DNA from: a virus
Strand: one strand, 5' to 3'
IMG/VR virus record: IMGVR_UViG_3300037104_000773
Span: 1 to 50,759 of that record
Length of the DNA stretch: 50,759 nt
Positions 1-6,060 of the stretch are shown piece after piece; the first letter of the stretch is position 1, and every line of letters begins with the position of its first letter. The notes beneath the pieces were generated by a model that worked only from the letters and a program-made list of their open reading frames with translations, did no database searches and was not told the DNA's origin. The translations under genes and the position numbers were made by a program.

Positions 1-1
1 A

Positions 2-358
2 AAAATTGGCAAACATAAAGGATGGAATCACATAAACACAGATAAAAATCGAAGAAGCTATCCTGAAAAATGGTTTATAGAAAATATTTTAGAAAAATAT
101 GATTTGTATGCAAAACACATAATTAAAGAAAAAATGCCTTTTGGAAAATATTTTTTTGATTTTGCTTTTATTGATTTAAAATTAGATGTTGAAATTGATG
201 GGTATCAACATTATTCTTCAAAAGAATCTATAGAACATGATAAAATACGAGATGCTTATTCAGAATCAAATGGGTGGAAAGTTTACAGAATTCCATGGAA
301 AGGTTTTCAAACAAATCGTAATATTGAAATAGAAAAATTTTTAAAATTGGTCCTGTAA
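2..358 (+). CDS. Homing endonuclease, C-terminal part (cut by window start)
   Basis: The frame is open from the first bases, so the gene begins upstream of the window. The visible 118 residues hold a small C-terminal nuclease-like domain: a YPEKWF segment near window residue 20, then YFFDFAFI, LDVEIDGYQH and a conserved IPWKGF. This resembles the Vsr/EDxHD or DUF559-type nuclease domains at the end of phage homing endonucleases; that assignment is by pattern only. The stop codon lies inside the acceptor stem of the following tRNA-Arg, with a 10-base overlap, so the endonuclease gene is placed exactly against the tRNA. An internal TTG at 104 could be read as a start but would cut the domain, so I prefer a longer upstream start. 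Confidence 0.7.
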   Translation, partial: KIGKHKGWNHINTDKNRRSYPEKWFIENILEKYDLYAKHIIKEKMPFGKYFFDFAFIDLKLDVEIDGYQHYSSKESIEHDKIRDAYSESNGWKVYRIPWKGFQTNRNIEIEKFLKLVL

Positions 359-424
359 CTCAGAGAATAGAGATTTTCGCTTCGAACGAAAAAGTCGGGG
401 GTTTGAATCCCTCCAGGATCACCA
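349..424 (+). tRNA. tRNA-Arg (anticodon UCG)
   Basis: A full cloverleaf can be drawn. Acceptor stem 349-355 pairs with 414-420 (one G-U), discriminator A421 is followed by an encoded CCA (422-424), and the anticodon stem TTTCG/CGAAA closes loop CTTCGAA with anticodon TCG at 382-384. The T stem GGGGG/CCCTC closes loop TTTGAAT. The D stem is weak at its first pair. The first ten bases are shared with the 3' end of the upstream endonuclease gene. It would read CGA/CGN codons. Confidence 0.88.
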
Positions 425-433
425 ATTAAACGT

Positions 434-742
434 ATGGCACCAAGTTATTTTGACCAACAAACAACCTCAACTTGCCGAGGCTATACTGTTTCTACAACAG
501 CTAGAACAAGTTACGGCCCTACGAATGATTCTGGAACTTCTGTTTGGTGGGAAAATGAATACTATGTTTCAATTGTAGATAAACCTACTGAAGCACAAAT
601 ACAAAAATTATTCAAACGAATGATGGACGATATGTGCAAAGGCGGATGGATTAAAAAAGTCCCATATTATTCACAGCCAAAACTTCAACCTATCAATCTA
701 AGAGGTGTTCGCCTTGATGGACGAGGGTGGGCAAATCTTTAA
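434..742 (+). CDS. Hypothetical protein, 102 aa
   Basis: Begins with ATG ten bases after the CCA end of the tRNA-Arg. The N-terminal half is rich in Ser and Thr. The middle has a WWENEYYVSIVDKP segment and the C-terminal half is basic with Trp and Tyr. No motif or family was recognised. It is followed by a non-coding stretch carrying the class-1 promoter of the next gene, so it ends its transcription unit. Confidence 0.55.
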   Translation: MAPSYFDQQTTSTCRGYTVSTTARTSYGPTNDSGTSVWWENEYYVSIVDKPTEAQIQKLFKRMMDDMCKGGWIKKVPYYSQPKLQPINLRGVRLDGRGWANL

Positions 743-770
743 CAAACATTTAATTGTCTTTATTTTTTTT

Positions 771-794
771 TGTCAACGAAATTGATTATATTTG
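771..794 (+). promoter_or_regulatory. Class-1 phage promoter upstream of 815
   Basis: TGTCA at 771-775 and TATATTTG at 787-794, with 16 bases between the two starts, after a T-tract. The same pair at the same distance precedes genes at 1901, 3278, 34157 and the minus-strand operon starting at 29392. The TATATTTG box fits the Bacteroidetes -7 consensus TAnnTTTG, but the upstream element sits closer than the host -33 TTTG would. Confidence 0.65.
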
Positions 795-814
795 ACTAAT
801 CTAAAATTATAACT

Positions 815-1174
815 ATGACTTTTACAGATTTTTTACGCGCAATTGGAATTCTTCCGCATGAAGACAAAACGGTCAAAAAACACCTCACTCCTGAACAATT
901 TTTGCTGGTTAAAGAAGAATACAAAAAGTTTCAGGCAATAATTGAAAAAGAATACAACGACAGATATGAATTTCATCGCAAATATGAAAATTCTACAAAT
1001 AACGAATGCCCCAAATGTAAATCCAAAAATGTTAATGACAGAATTCAAAGACTTCAAGGTGAATTCAGCGGCAATGTTTCAGGCCACTCAAGTTTATTAG
1101 GTGGTGGTTGGCTTTCTGGAAGTTCAAGCGGAAAACTTGACACAAATGAAATTAACAAATGCATGTATTTGTGA
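815..1174 (+). CDS. Hypothetical protein with incomplete zinc-ribbon pattern, 119 aa
   Basis: The N-terminal half is charged and helical. A CPKCK knuckle near residue 66 begins a zinc-ribbon-like region with a Gly/Ser-rich insert, ending in NKCMYL. A normal ribbon would need a second CxxC, but the frame stops right after the third Cys, so the zinc site looks truncated. Its TGA shares a base with the next ATG (TGATG at 1172-1176), which suggests translational coupling. A lost frame joining the two genes is possible. First gene behind the class-1 promoter at 771. Confidence 0.6.
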   Translation: MTFTDFLRAIGILPHEDKTVKKHLTPEQFLLVKEEYKKFQAIIEKEYNDRYEFHRKYENSTNNECPKCKSKNVNDRIQRLQGEFSGNVSGHSSLLGGGWLSGSSSGKLDTNEINKCMYL

Positions 1175-1401
1175 TGGATAAAACCAGTCATAGTACTCAA
1201 ATAGTAATAGGTCCGAAGAAATTTTCAATCAATAATGTTTTATCTTCTTTTTTAACCGATTGGGAAATACATTGTTTGAAGTTGTTTAGAACTGAACCTG
1301 AAGAACCTCAAAAAGGAATCTTCAAATTTCACAAAACATACGAATTAGTTGACATACTTAAACGTTATGACAATGAGAAAGAAAATACAACAACCAGTTA
1401 A
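1174..1401 (+). CDS. Hypothetical protein, 75 aa
   Basis: Start chosen at ATG 1174, which overlaps the upstream TGA as TGATG. An in-frame ATG at 1159 would overlap the previous gene further. The product begins MDKTSHSTQ and is mixed and soluble, with no family recognised. It may be the displaced C-terminal part of the upstream zinc-ribbon protein if a base was lost near 1160. The next gene starts inside its 3' end. Confidence 0.5.
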   Translation: MDKTSHSTQIVIGPKKFSINNVLSSFLTDWEIHCLKLFRTEPEEPQKGIFKFHKTYELVDILKRYDNEKENTTTS

Positions 1402-1585
1402 TGTTCATATATCTATGGAAGAATATCCTCCAAAATGGGTAGGAACAAAAGGCGATGGTGAAAGAAAGTGTGTTTATCGTCTTGATGAAAACGATCCTGA
1501 AATGGGATTAGTTTTTCACATGTACAATCATTATGAATCAGTATATCGTTGGGAACACTTTAATTTAATACAAAAATACAAATAA
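1367..1585 (+). CDS. Hypothetical protein, about 72 aa
   Basis: Starts at ATG 1367 or 1373, inside the 3' end of the upstream gene in another frame; a TTG at 1349 is less likely. The body contains PPKWVGTKGDGERKCVYR and ends in an aromatic-rich stretch (HMYNHYESVYRWEHF). No family recognised. Tight overlap indicates it belongs to the 815-1832 operon. Confidence 0.5.
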   Translation: MTMRKKIQQPVNVHISMEEYPPKWVGTKGDGERKCVYRLDENDPEMGLVFHMYNHYESVYRWEHFNLIQKYK

Positions 1586-1586
1586 T

Positions 1587-1832
1587 ATGAAACGTTCAGA
1601 AAAATATGTAGTTCTTGAACACTTAACTCTTCCAGATAGAGGATTAAGATTTTGGAGCACAAATTCCGACAATAACACGCACGGACATACCGGAGAACTT
1701 TGGTATAAAGAAATTCTATTCACAAATAGTGAAGAAGAAGCTATTGATGTTTCTAGACATCATAGTGAACTCCCTACACATCAAGAACTTGAAGATTTTT
1801 ATAAAAAAAGATACGAAGAAGAAAATAAATAG
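1587..1832 (+). CDS. Hypothetical protein, 81 aa
   Basis: Two bases after the previous stop. It begins MKRSEKYVVLEHLTLPDRG and ends in a charged helical tail (ELEDFYKKRYEEENK). Soluble, no recognised family. Last gene before the next class-1 promoter. Confidence 0.55.
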   Translation: MKRSEKYVVLEHLTLPDRGLRFWSTNSDNNTHGHTGELWYKEILFTNSEEEAIDVSRHHSELPTHQELEDFYKKRYEEENK

Positions 1833-1847
1833 ACAAACGTTTCTTCA

Positions 1848-1871
1848 TGTCAAATAATTTGATTATATTAG
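1848..1871 (+). promoter_or_regulatory. Class-1 phage promoter upstream of 1901
   Basis: TGTCA at 1848-1852 and TATATTAG at 1864-1871, with the 16-base spacing seen at the other class-1 sites. An A-rich leader of about 30 bases follows before the ATG at 1901. Confidence 0.55.
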
Positions 1872-1900
1872 TACTATAGTTAATTAAAAAAAAAGGAAAA

Positions 1901-2173
1901 ATGAAAAAGTTTATTGATTTCTGTATTTTATTTGCATTGTATGTAACAGTTACATACATCAATGATGACACCGCTTTTAACAACAAGGCTGGCAGAATTT
2001 ATTATGCCGCTCCTTCATTTGTACGTTCATGCCTTATCTGGCTTATATGCCCAATATTCATCCCTGAATATTTCATCAAACAGTCTGATCTTTACAAACA
2101 GGTAAAGAAAGCAATGGACTCTCCTGAATATCAGGCTGGTCTGGCCAAATCAATGTCAATGTTTAAATTTTAA
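1901..2173 (+). CDS. Small membrane protein, 90 aa
   Basis: Two hydrophobic segments: residues about 5-20 (FCILFALYVTVTY) and about 43-58 (CLIWLICPIFIP), with a charged C-terminal tail. The arrangement suggests an inner-membrane protein with one or two spans. No family recognised. First gene after the promoter at 1848, co-oriented with the deformylase. Confidence 0.6.
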   Translation: MKKFIDFCILFALYVTVTYINDDTAFNNKAGRIYYAAPSFVRSCLIWLICPIFIPEYFIKQSDLYKQVKKAMDSPEYQAGLAKSMSMFKF

Positions 2174-2177
2174 TTTT

Positions 2178-2372
2178 ATGAATAAATACAATCTTTACGT
2201 ACGTGAATACGGTTCGTGTTCTGTTTTTGCAGAATATTTCGAAACAAACGAAGGCTCTTTTTATTTTTATACAAACGAGCCTGAAGGTGAAAACAAAAAT
2301 ACCTTAGTAAGCGTATATCCCGTTGCTAACACGGTAATTTTTTCAATTGAATACGACATAAACAAAAAATGA
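2178..2372 (+). CDS. Hypothetical protein, 64 aa
   Basis: Starts four bases after the previous stop, and its TGA overlaps the ATG of the deformylase gene (ATGA at 2369-2372). It is rich in Tyr and Phe with alternating polar residues, suggesting a small beta-rich fold. No family recognised. Confidence 0.5.
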   Translation: MNKYNLYVREYGSCSVFAEYFETNEGSFYFYTNEPEGENKNTLVSVYPVANTVIFSIEYDINKK

Positions 2373-2899
2373 TATACCCAATTTTCTTATATGGTGAAAA
2401 CATTTTAAGAGATAAAGCAGTTGATGTCGATCCTACTGATCTAGGATTATCAACGCTTATTTCTGATATGTTTGAAACTATGCACAATGCAAATGGTGTA
2501 GGACTTTGCGCGCCGCAAATTGGACTAAATGTAAAAGTAATTGTTATCGAAGAAGAATTCAGTGATGGCGAATTATTCAAAGGTGTTTTTATTAATCCTA
2601 AAATTATTGCATATTCAGGAAGAAATGTAGTATTTGCAGAAGGGTGTTTAAGTCTTCCAGGAATATCTGAAAACATTATTCGTCCTCTTACTATTGAACT
2701 TGAATGGCTGGATGAAAAACTTGAAGTACAACATGATTTCTTTCACGGAATTCCTTCACGTATCCTTCAACATGAAATTGATCATTTAAATGGTCTTCTA
2801 TTTATTGATAAAATGAATTATCTTGATAGATTGTCAAAATTCATGAAATTGGAAGCAATTAAAGACAAAAAAGTTATTACCACATATCCTGTAGTATGA
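2369..2899 (+). CDS. def: Peptide deformylase
   Basis: Removes the formyl group from the N-terminal Met of new proteins. All three family motifs are present: GVGLCAPQIG (residues 43-52, Ala to Cys inside the usual AAPQ), EGCLSLPG (91-98, metal ligand Cys93) and QHEIDHLNG (134-142, metal ligands His135 and His139, catalytic Glu136). The length, 176 aa, is normal. Phage-encoded deformylases are known in large marine phages, where they are thought to support fast translation of phage proteins. It overlaps its neighbours by four bases on each side, so it is part of an operon. Confidence 0.96.
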   Translation: MIYPIFLYGENILRDKAVDVDPTDLGLSTLISDMFETMHNANGVGLCAPQIGLNVKVIVIEEEFSDGELFKGVFINPKIIAYSGRNVVFAEGCLSLPGISENIIRPLTIELEWLDEKLEVQHDFFHGIPSRILQHEIDHLNGLLFIDKMNYLDRLSKFMKLEAIKDKKVITTYPVV

Positions 2900-3171
2900 A
2901 AGACATATGTTTTCAAAGTTTGCATACAATTGATAAATTGATATACTTACGTCAAAGAGCCAAACAGATAGAAAAAGAATACATTGCAAATCAACGCAAA
3001 TTTACTGATTTTATTGAAGAAATGGATGATGAAAATTTAGGTGATGATACAGTGTTTGAAAGAAGAATGTCTGAGATAAATGTTATAATGTCTAAAAGCG
3101 ACGAGTTATTTTTTGATTTGGAAACAATAAATCAATTATTAAACGAAACAAGCTCAATGCTCAACAATTAA
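2896..3171 (+). CDS. Hypothetical coiled-coil protein, 91 aa
   Basis: Overlaps the deformylase stop by four bases (ATGA). Almost entirely helical and charged, with heptad-like spacing of Leu/Ile from residue 10 to the end, so a coiled coil is likely. Acidic middle (EEMDDENLGDD). No family recognised. Confidence 0.55.
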   Translation: MKDICFQSLHTIDKLIYLRQRAKQIEKEYIANQRKFTDFIEEMDDENLGDDTVFERRMSEINVIMSKSDELFFDLETINQLLNETSSMLNN

Positions 3172-3201
3172 TTTTAAAATAAGTGTTCAAATATTTTTTT
3201 A

Positions 3202-3225
3202 TGTCAAAGAAATTGATTATATTTG
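3202..3225 (+). promoter_or_regulatory. Class-1 phage promoter upstream of 3278
   Basis: TGTCA at 3202-3206 and TATATTTG at 3218-3225, 16 bases apart, followed by ACTTG. Nearly identical to the copy at 771-794 although the flanking sequence differs. The leader to the ATG at 3278 is about 50 bases and A-rich. Confidence 0.65.
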
Positions 3226-3277
3226 ACTTGCAATTTAATACAAACTAAAACAGAAAATTAACTAAAACACATTTACA

Positions 3278-3856
3278 ATGAAAGGATTTTTAATTGGACT
3301 TGGCGTATTCGTAGTAATCGCAATCGCCACAATCGTATGGGCAATCGGCCTCAGTAATTCAGAAAGAAAACTCAAACTTCGTGGAGAAGCCCAACAGGTT
3401 GTATGCGAAGCATTCTTCTCAAATATGTGGGAAATTATTCAGTCTAAAGCTGGAGTTGCCACAGAATATAAAAATGGATTTAAAGAAATATACGTTCCTC
3501 TTATCGAAGGAAGATATTCAAAAGGTGATGGAACTTTAATGAAGTGGATTACAGAATCGAACCCACAGTTCGATCCTTCTCTTTATAAAGATTTAATGGT
3601 TGCTATTGAAGGCCAAAGAAATGGCTTCTTCCTTGAACAGACTAAACTCATTGATATCGATAGAGAACACAAGTCAATGCGAGTAACATTCCCGGCTAAT
3701 ATCATATTTGGAAAACGTACTAACATAGGATATAAAGTTGAACCTACCGGCGAAATTATCCATGGAATTATAATTCTTAAGAATCTTGCTACTCAGGATG
3801 CCTATAAAACAGGCATAGATAGTTCACCCGATTTATTTGGTAAAGATAAAAAATAA
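3278..3856 (+). CDS. LemA-like membrane-anchored protein
   Basis: An N-terminal membrane segment (residues about 3-24) is followed by a helical domain with the LemA pattern: SNSERKL, then MWEIIQSKAGVATEYKNGF, EIYVPLIEGRY, LMKWITESNPQFD, and a terminal helix with LIDIDREH and FPANIIFG. Length 192 aa is typical of bacterial LemA proteins, whose biochemical role is uncertain. The N-in, cytoplasm- or periplasm-facing topology cannot be fixed here. It is a monocistronic unit: promoter at 3202, strong terminator at 3894. Likely acquired from a host; a role at the membrane during infection is inference. Confidence 0.8.
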   Translation: MKGFLIGLGVFVVIAIATIVWAIGLSNSERKLKLRGEAQQVVCEAFFSNMWEIIQSKAGVATEYKNGFKEIYVPLIEGRYSKGDGTLMKWITESNPQFDPSLYKDLMVAIEGQRNGFFLEQTKLIDIDREHKSMRVTFPANIIFGKRTNIGYKVEPTGEIIHGIIILKNLATQDAYKTGIDSSPDLFGKDKK

Positions 3857-3893
3857 TTTTATTATTCTTTTTCATATTTTTTCACTTTTTTAA

Positions 3894-3933
3894 AAAATAA
3901 ACCGTCAAATATTTTTATTTGACGGTTTATTTT
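3894..3933. terminator. Strong hairpin terminator (17-bp perfect stem)
   Basis: Arms 3894-3910 and 3917-3933 are perfect reverse complements around the 6-base loop ATTTTT. A-rich on the left and T-rich on the right, so it can act in either direction. Ends the LemA-like transcript and separates it from the phosphoesterase/endonuclease pair. Confidence 0.8.
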
Positions 3934-3950
3934 GTTATATTTACTATAGA

Positions 3951-3980
3951 ATGAAAATTTTAATTATGTCTGATACTTAA
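3951..3980 (+). pseudogene. Nine-codon remnant of a phosphoesterase start
   Basis: ATG at 3951 opens MKILIMSDT and then TAA. This is the usual first beta strand of calcineurin-like phosphoesterases (MKILxISDTHG). The full phosphoesterase gene 1 kb downstream begins with the same element, MSKILVIPDVHG. The inserted endonuclease lies exactly between them. I read this as the severed original 5' end of a phosphoesterase gene; a chance match over nine codons cannot be excluded. Confidence 0.5.
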
Positions 3981-3990
3981 ACATTTTCAT

Positions 3991-4007
3991 GAATATATAA
4001 AATAAAA
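3991..4007 (+). promoter_or_regulatory. Class-2 (late-type) promoter, exact 17-mer
   Basis: GAATATATAAAATAAAA directly before the ATG at 4008. Exact copies occur at 10988-11004 (minus), 11500-11516 and 30678-30694 (minus), each just upstream of a start codon, and looser copies elsewhere. The TATATAAAATA core is close to the T4 late promoter TATAAATA. Confidence 0.6.
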
Positions 4008-4985
4008 ATGCTAACAGAACAATTTAAATGCCAAGAATGTGAAAGAGAATTTAAAAATTTAAATTATTTATCAACACATATTTCTAAAAGTCATAATCCT
4101 AAAGATTACTATGATAAATGGATTAAAAATTCAAATGAAAATAAATGTGTGATATGTGGGAGTGAAACACCTTTCATGTCTATTAAGCAGGGATATAAAG
4201 ATGGGTGTTCCAAAAAATGTATTGATAAAATAAAAATTATTAAGCGTGAAAAAAGTAATTTAGAAAAATATGGAAACAAAAATTATAATAATATAGAAAG
4301 AAGATACAAAACAAATAACATAAAATATGGAGGCAATGCTCCCATGTGTGATAATAAAATTAAAGAAAAAACAGAGCAAACATGTTTAAAAAAATATGGA
4401 GTTACACATATATTTAAATCTGAAAAAATTAAAAACGACATTAAACATACCAATATAAAAAAATATGGCGTTGAAAATCCTTCTCAATCAGAAAAAATTA
4501 AAATAAAAAAAGAAAATACGTGTTTAAAACATTATAATGTTAAAAATCCTAATCAATCACCAGAAATAAAAAATAAAATTAAAAACACAAATATACAACG
4601 TTACGGTGTAGAACATAATATGCAAAATGTTGATACATATAATAAAGGACTGAAAACGAGAAAACTTATTAAACTGTATAAAAATGATTTATATTATCAG
4701 GGTTCATATGAATTCGAATTTTTAGAAAAATATTATGAAAAATATCCTAATATAATACGTGGAAAAACTATTAAATACACGTACAATGATAAAAATAAAG
4801 TATATTTTCCTGATTTTTTTATTCCATCTTTAAATCTTATAATTGAAATTAAAAGTTCTTGGACATTAAAACAAGATATAGAAATTGACGAAAAGAAAAA
4901 AGCAGTATATAAATATGGGTATAATTATATTATGATTTTGGATAAAGATTACACACAATTTAATAATTTAATAAGTAATGAGTAA
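4008..4985 (+). CDS. Homing endonuclease with C2H2 finger, KYGV repeats and PD-(D/E)xK domain
   Basis: Residues 8-29 form a C2H2 finger (CQECEREF...HISKSH) and a second Cys cluster lies at about 47-72 (CVIC...CSKKC). From about 85 to 210 there are repeats of the form T(C/N)xKKYGVxxxxQSxxIK, as in the DUF7487-type repeats of phage homing endonucleases, probably DNA-contacting. The C-terminal domain has a plausible PD-(D/E)xK core: YFPDFFIPS then LIIEIKSSW near residue 280. The gene has its own late-type promoter and its stop overlaps the phosphoesterase start by eight bases. Its position next to an amputated phosphoesterase start supports insertion into that gene. Confidence 0.75.
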   Translation: MLTEQFKCQECEREFKNLNYLSTHISKSHNPKDYYDKWIKNSNENKCVICGSETPFMSIKQGYKDGCSKKCIDKIKIIKREKSNLEKYGNKNYNNIERRYKTNNIKYGGNAPMCDNKIKEKTEQTCLKKYGVTHIFKSEKIKNDIKHTNIKKYGVENPSQSEKIKIKKENTCLKHYNVKNPNQSPEIKNKIKNTNIQRYGVEHNMQNVDTYNKGLKTRKLIKLYKNDLYYQGSYEFEFLEKYYEKYPNIIRGKTIKYTYNDKNKVYFPDFFIPSLNLIIEIKSSWTLKQDIEIDEKKKAVYKYGYNYIMILDKDYTQFNNLISNE

Positions 4986-5733
4986 AATTTTAGTAATTCC
5001 TGACGTACACGGAATTTCTTCATGGAAAGATATGATGAAAGACGTAATGTTTATGCCAGATTCACATATAGTGTTTCTTGGTGACTATGTTGATAGTCGC
5101 GTTACAACAGCATACGAAATCATGGAAAATTTCAATGACATTATTGATCTCAAGAAAAAATATCCTGATAAAGTTACGTTATTGTTAGGTAATCATGATT
5201 ATGCATATCTTTGGAATAAATTTGCAACCACAGGATTCAATCTTGATATGTTGCCAGTTTATCGTTCAATTATTCAAGAAAACTGGAGCTTATTTCAAGT
5301 TGCATGGGGATTTCAAGGAAAAGATAAATACACTCTTTTAACACATGCGGGTTTGACAGGTTGGTTTTACGGAGCTCTTGGAAGGGAAATTAACGATCCT
5401 ACAACTGTAATGCACAAAATTTTGGTTGAAGGCGCTGAAACTCCTTGGAAAGAACTTCCTTTGGCTGAATTACTCAATTACTTCATTGACAATGTAACAC
5501 TAATGTGGAAAATTGGAGTAGTTCGTTGGGGATCAAGTCCTACAGGAAGTATTCTTTGGGCTGACAAAAGCGATCTTACAAAAGATCATTTCCCTGGAAT
5601 TGATCAAATTGTTGGACATACAGCTGGAAGATTCGTAGACATAAGAGATAAGGATGGTGACAAACTGTACTTTACTGATACACATAATGAATTTTATCAA
5701 ACAATGACAGGATTCATGATTGAATTGAAATAA
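4978..5733 (+). CDS. Calcineurin-like metallophosphoesterase (Ser/Thr phosphatase type)
   Basis: All signature blocks of the fold are present: PDVHG (residues 8-12; D9, H11), GDYVDS (35-40), GNHDY (71-75), LTHAG (about 120) and GHTAG near residue 214. The layout resembles the lambda phosphatase/diadenosine tetraphosphatase group. It hydrolyses phosphate esters; the substrate cannot be told from sequence. The start codon lies inside the 3' end of the homing endonuclease, so translation probably depends on read-through or coupling from it. A transcript terminator follows at 5752. Confidence 0.85.
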   Translation: MSKILVIPDVHGISSWKDMMKDVMFMPDSHIVFLGDYVDSRVTTAYEIMENFNDIIDLKKKYPDKVTLLLGNHDYAYLWNKFATTGFNLDMLPVYRSIIQENWSLFQVAWGFQGKDKYTLLTHAGLTGWFYGALGREINDPTTVMHKILVEGAETPWKELPLAELLNYFIDNVTLMWKIGVVRWGSSPTGSILWADKSDLTKDHFPGIDQIVGHTAGRFVDIRDKDGDKLYFTDTHNEFYQTMTGFMIELK

Positions 5734-5751
5734 TTTTAACGTAGATATATG

Positions 5752-5780
5752 AAAGGGACCTCTAGAGTCCCTTTTGTTGT
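5752..5780 (+). terminator. Hairpin terminator after phosphoesterase
   Basis: Stem AAAGGGAC (5752-5759) with GTCCCTTT (5767-5774), 7-base loop CTCTAGA, then a T-rich tail (TTGTTGTTT). Ends the phosphoesterase transcript before the head-gene region. Confidence 0.75.
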
Positions 5781-6060
5781 TTAAATAAGGTATACATTGA
5801 CTGATCACAGTACACAATCCTGTGATTCGTATGTTTAAATGTTATCATTTTCAGAAGATTCAATGAATTTTTTAACAGTTTTTTAACAACACTATTATAT
5901 TCAATTTATTATCTCATAATACAGTATTCATCTGTATCTTCTTAGAACATTTAGTTAACGTGTTGTTAAATGCACTAGCCATACATTTGACACTTAGCAT
6001 ACATTATATATAGAATATAGTAAAACCTATGTAAACAAACTAAAAAAACAATTAAAAACT
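5781..6060 (+). other. Non-coding leader of the protease-scaffold gene
   Basis: No open frame of interest. Contains a small hairpin (ATCACAG 5804-5810 with CTGTGAT 5820-5826) and an AT-rich stretch with several TTAAC/GTTAA elements. A possible promoter reads TTTGACA at 5986-5992 followed by TATATATAGAATATAG at 6005-6020; the latter resembles a degenerate class-2 late element. The last 30 bases are A-rich without Shine-Dalgarno. Confidence 0.4.

Noticed and set aside
1159-1173. ATG 1159 as start of the second gene
   Set aside because: ATG 1174 overlaps the stop as TGATG, a coupling arrangement used repeatedly in this genome.
4200-4640. CRISPR-like repetition
   Set aside because: The repeats encode KYGV protein units and vary codon by codon; spacing follows the reading frame, with no spacer-like unique segments.
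3978-4990. Group I intron between MKILIMSDT and the phosphoesterase
   Set aside because: Only about 30 bases lie outside the endonuclease frame, the stop follows directly after the short frame, and the downstream gene has its own complete start. I see no catalytic-core pairing elements.
5986-5992. TTGACA as a sigma70 -35 box
   Set aside because: No TATAAT at 16-18 bases, and the other promoters in the window are of different types.
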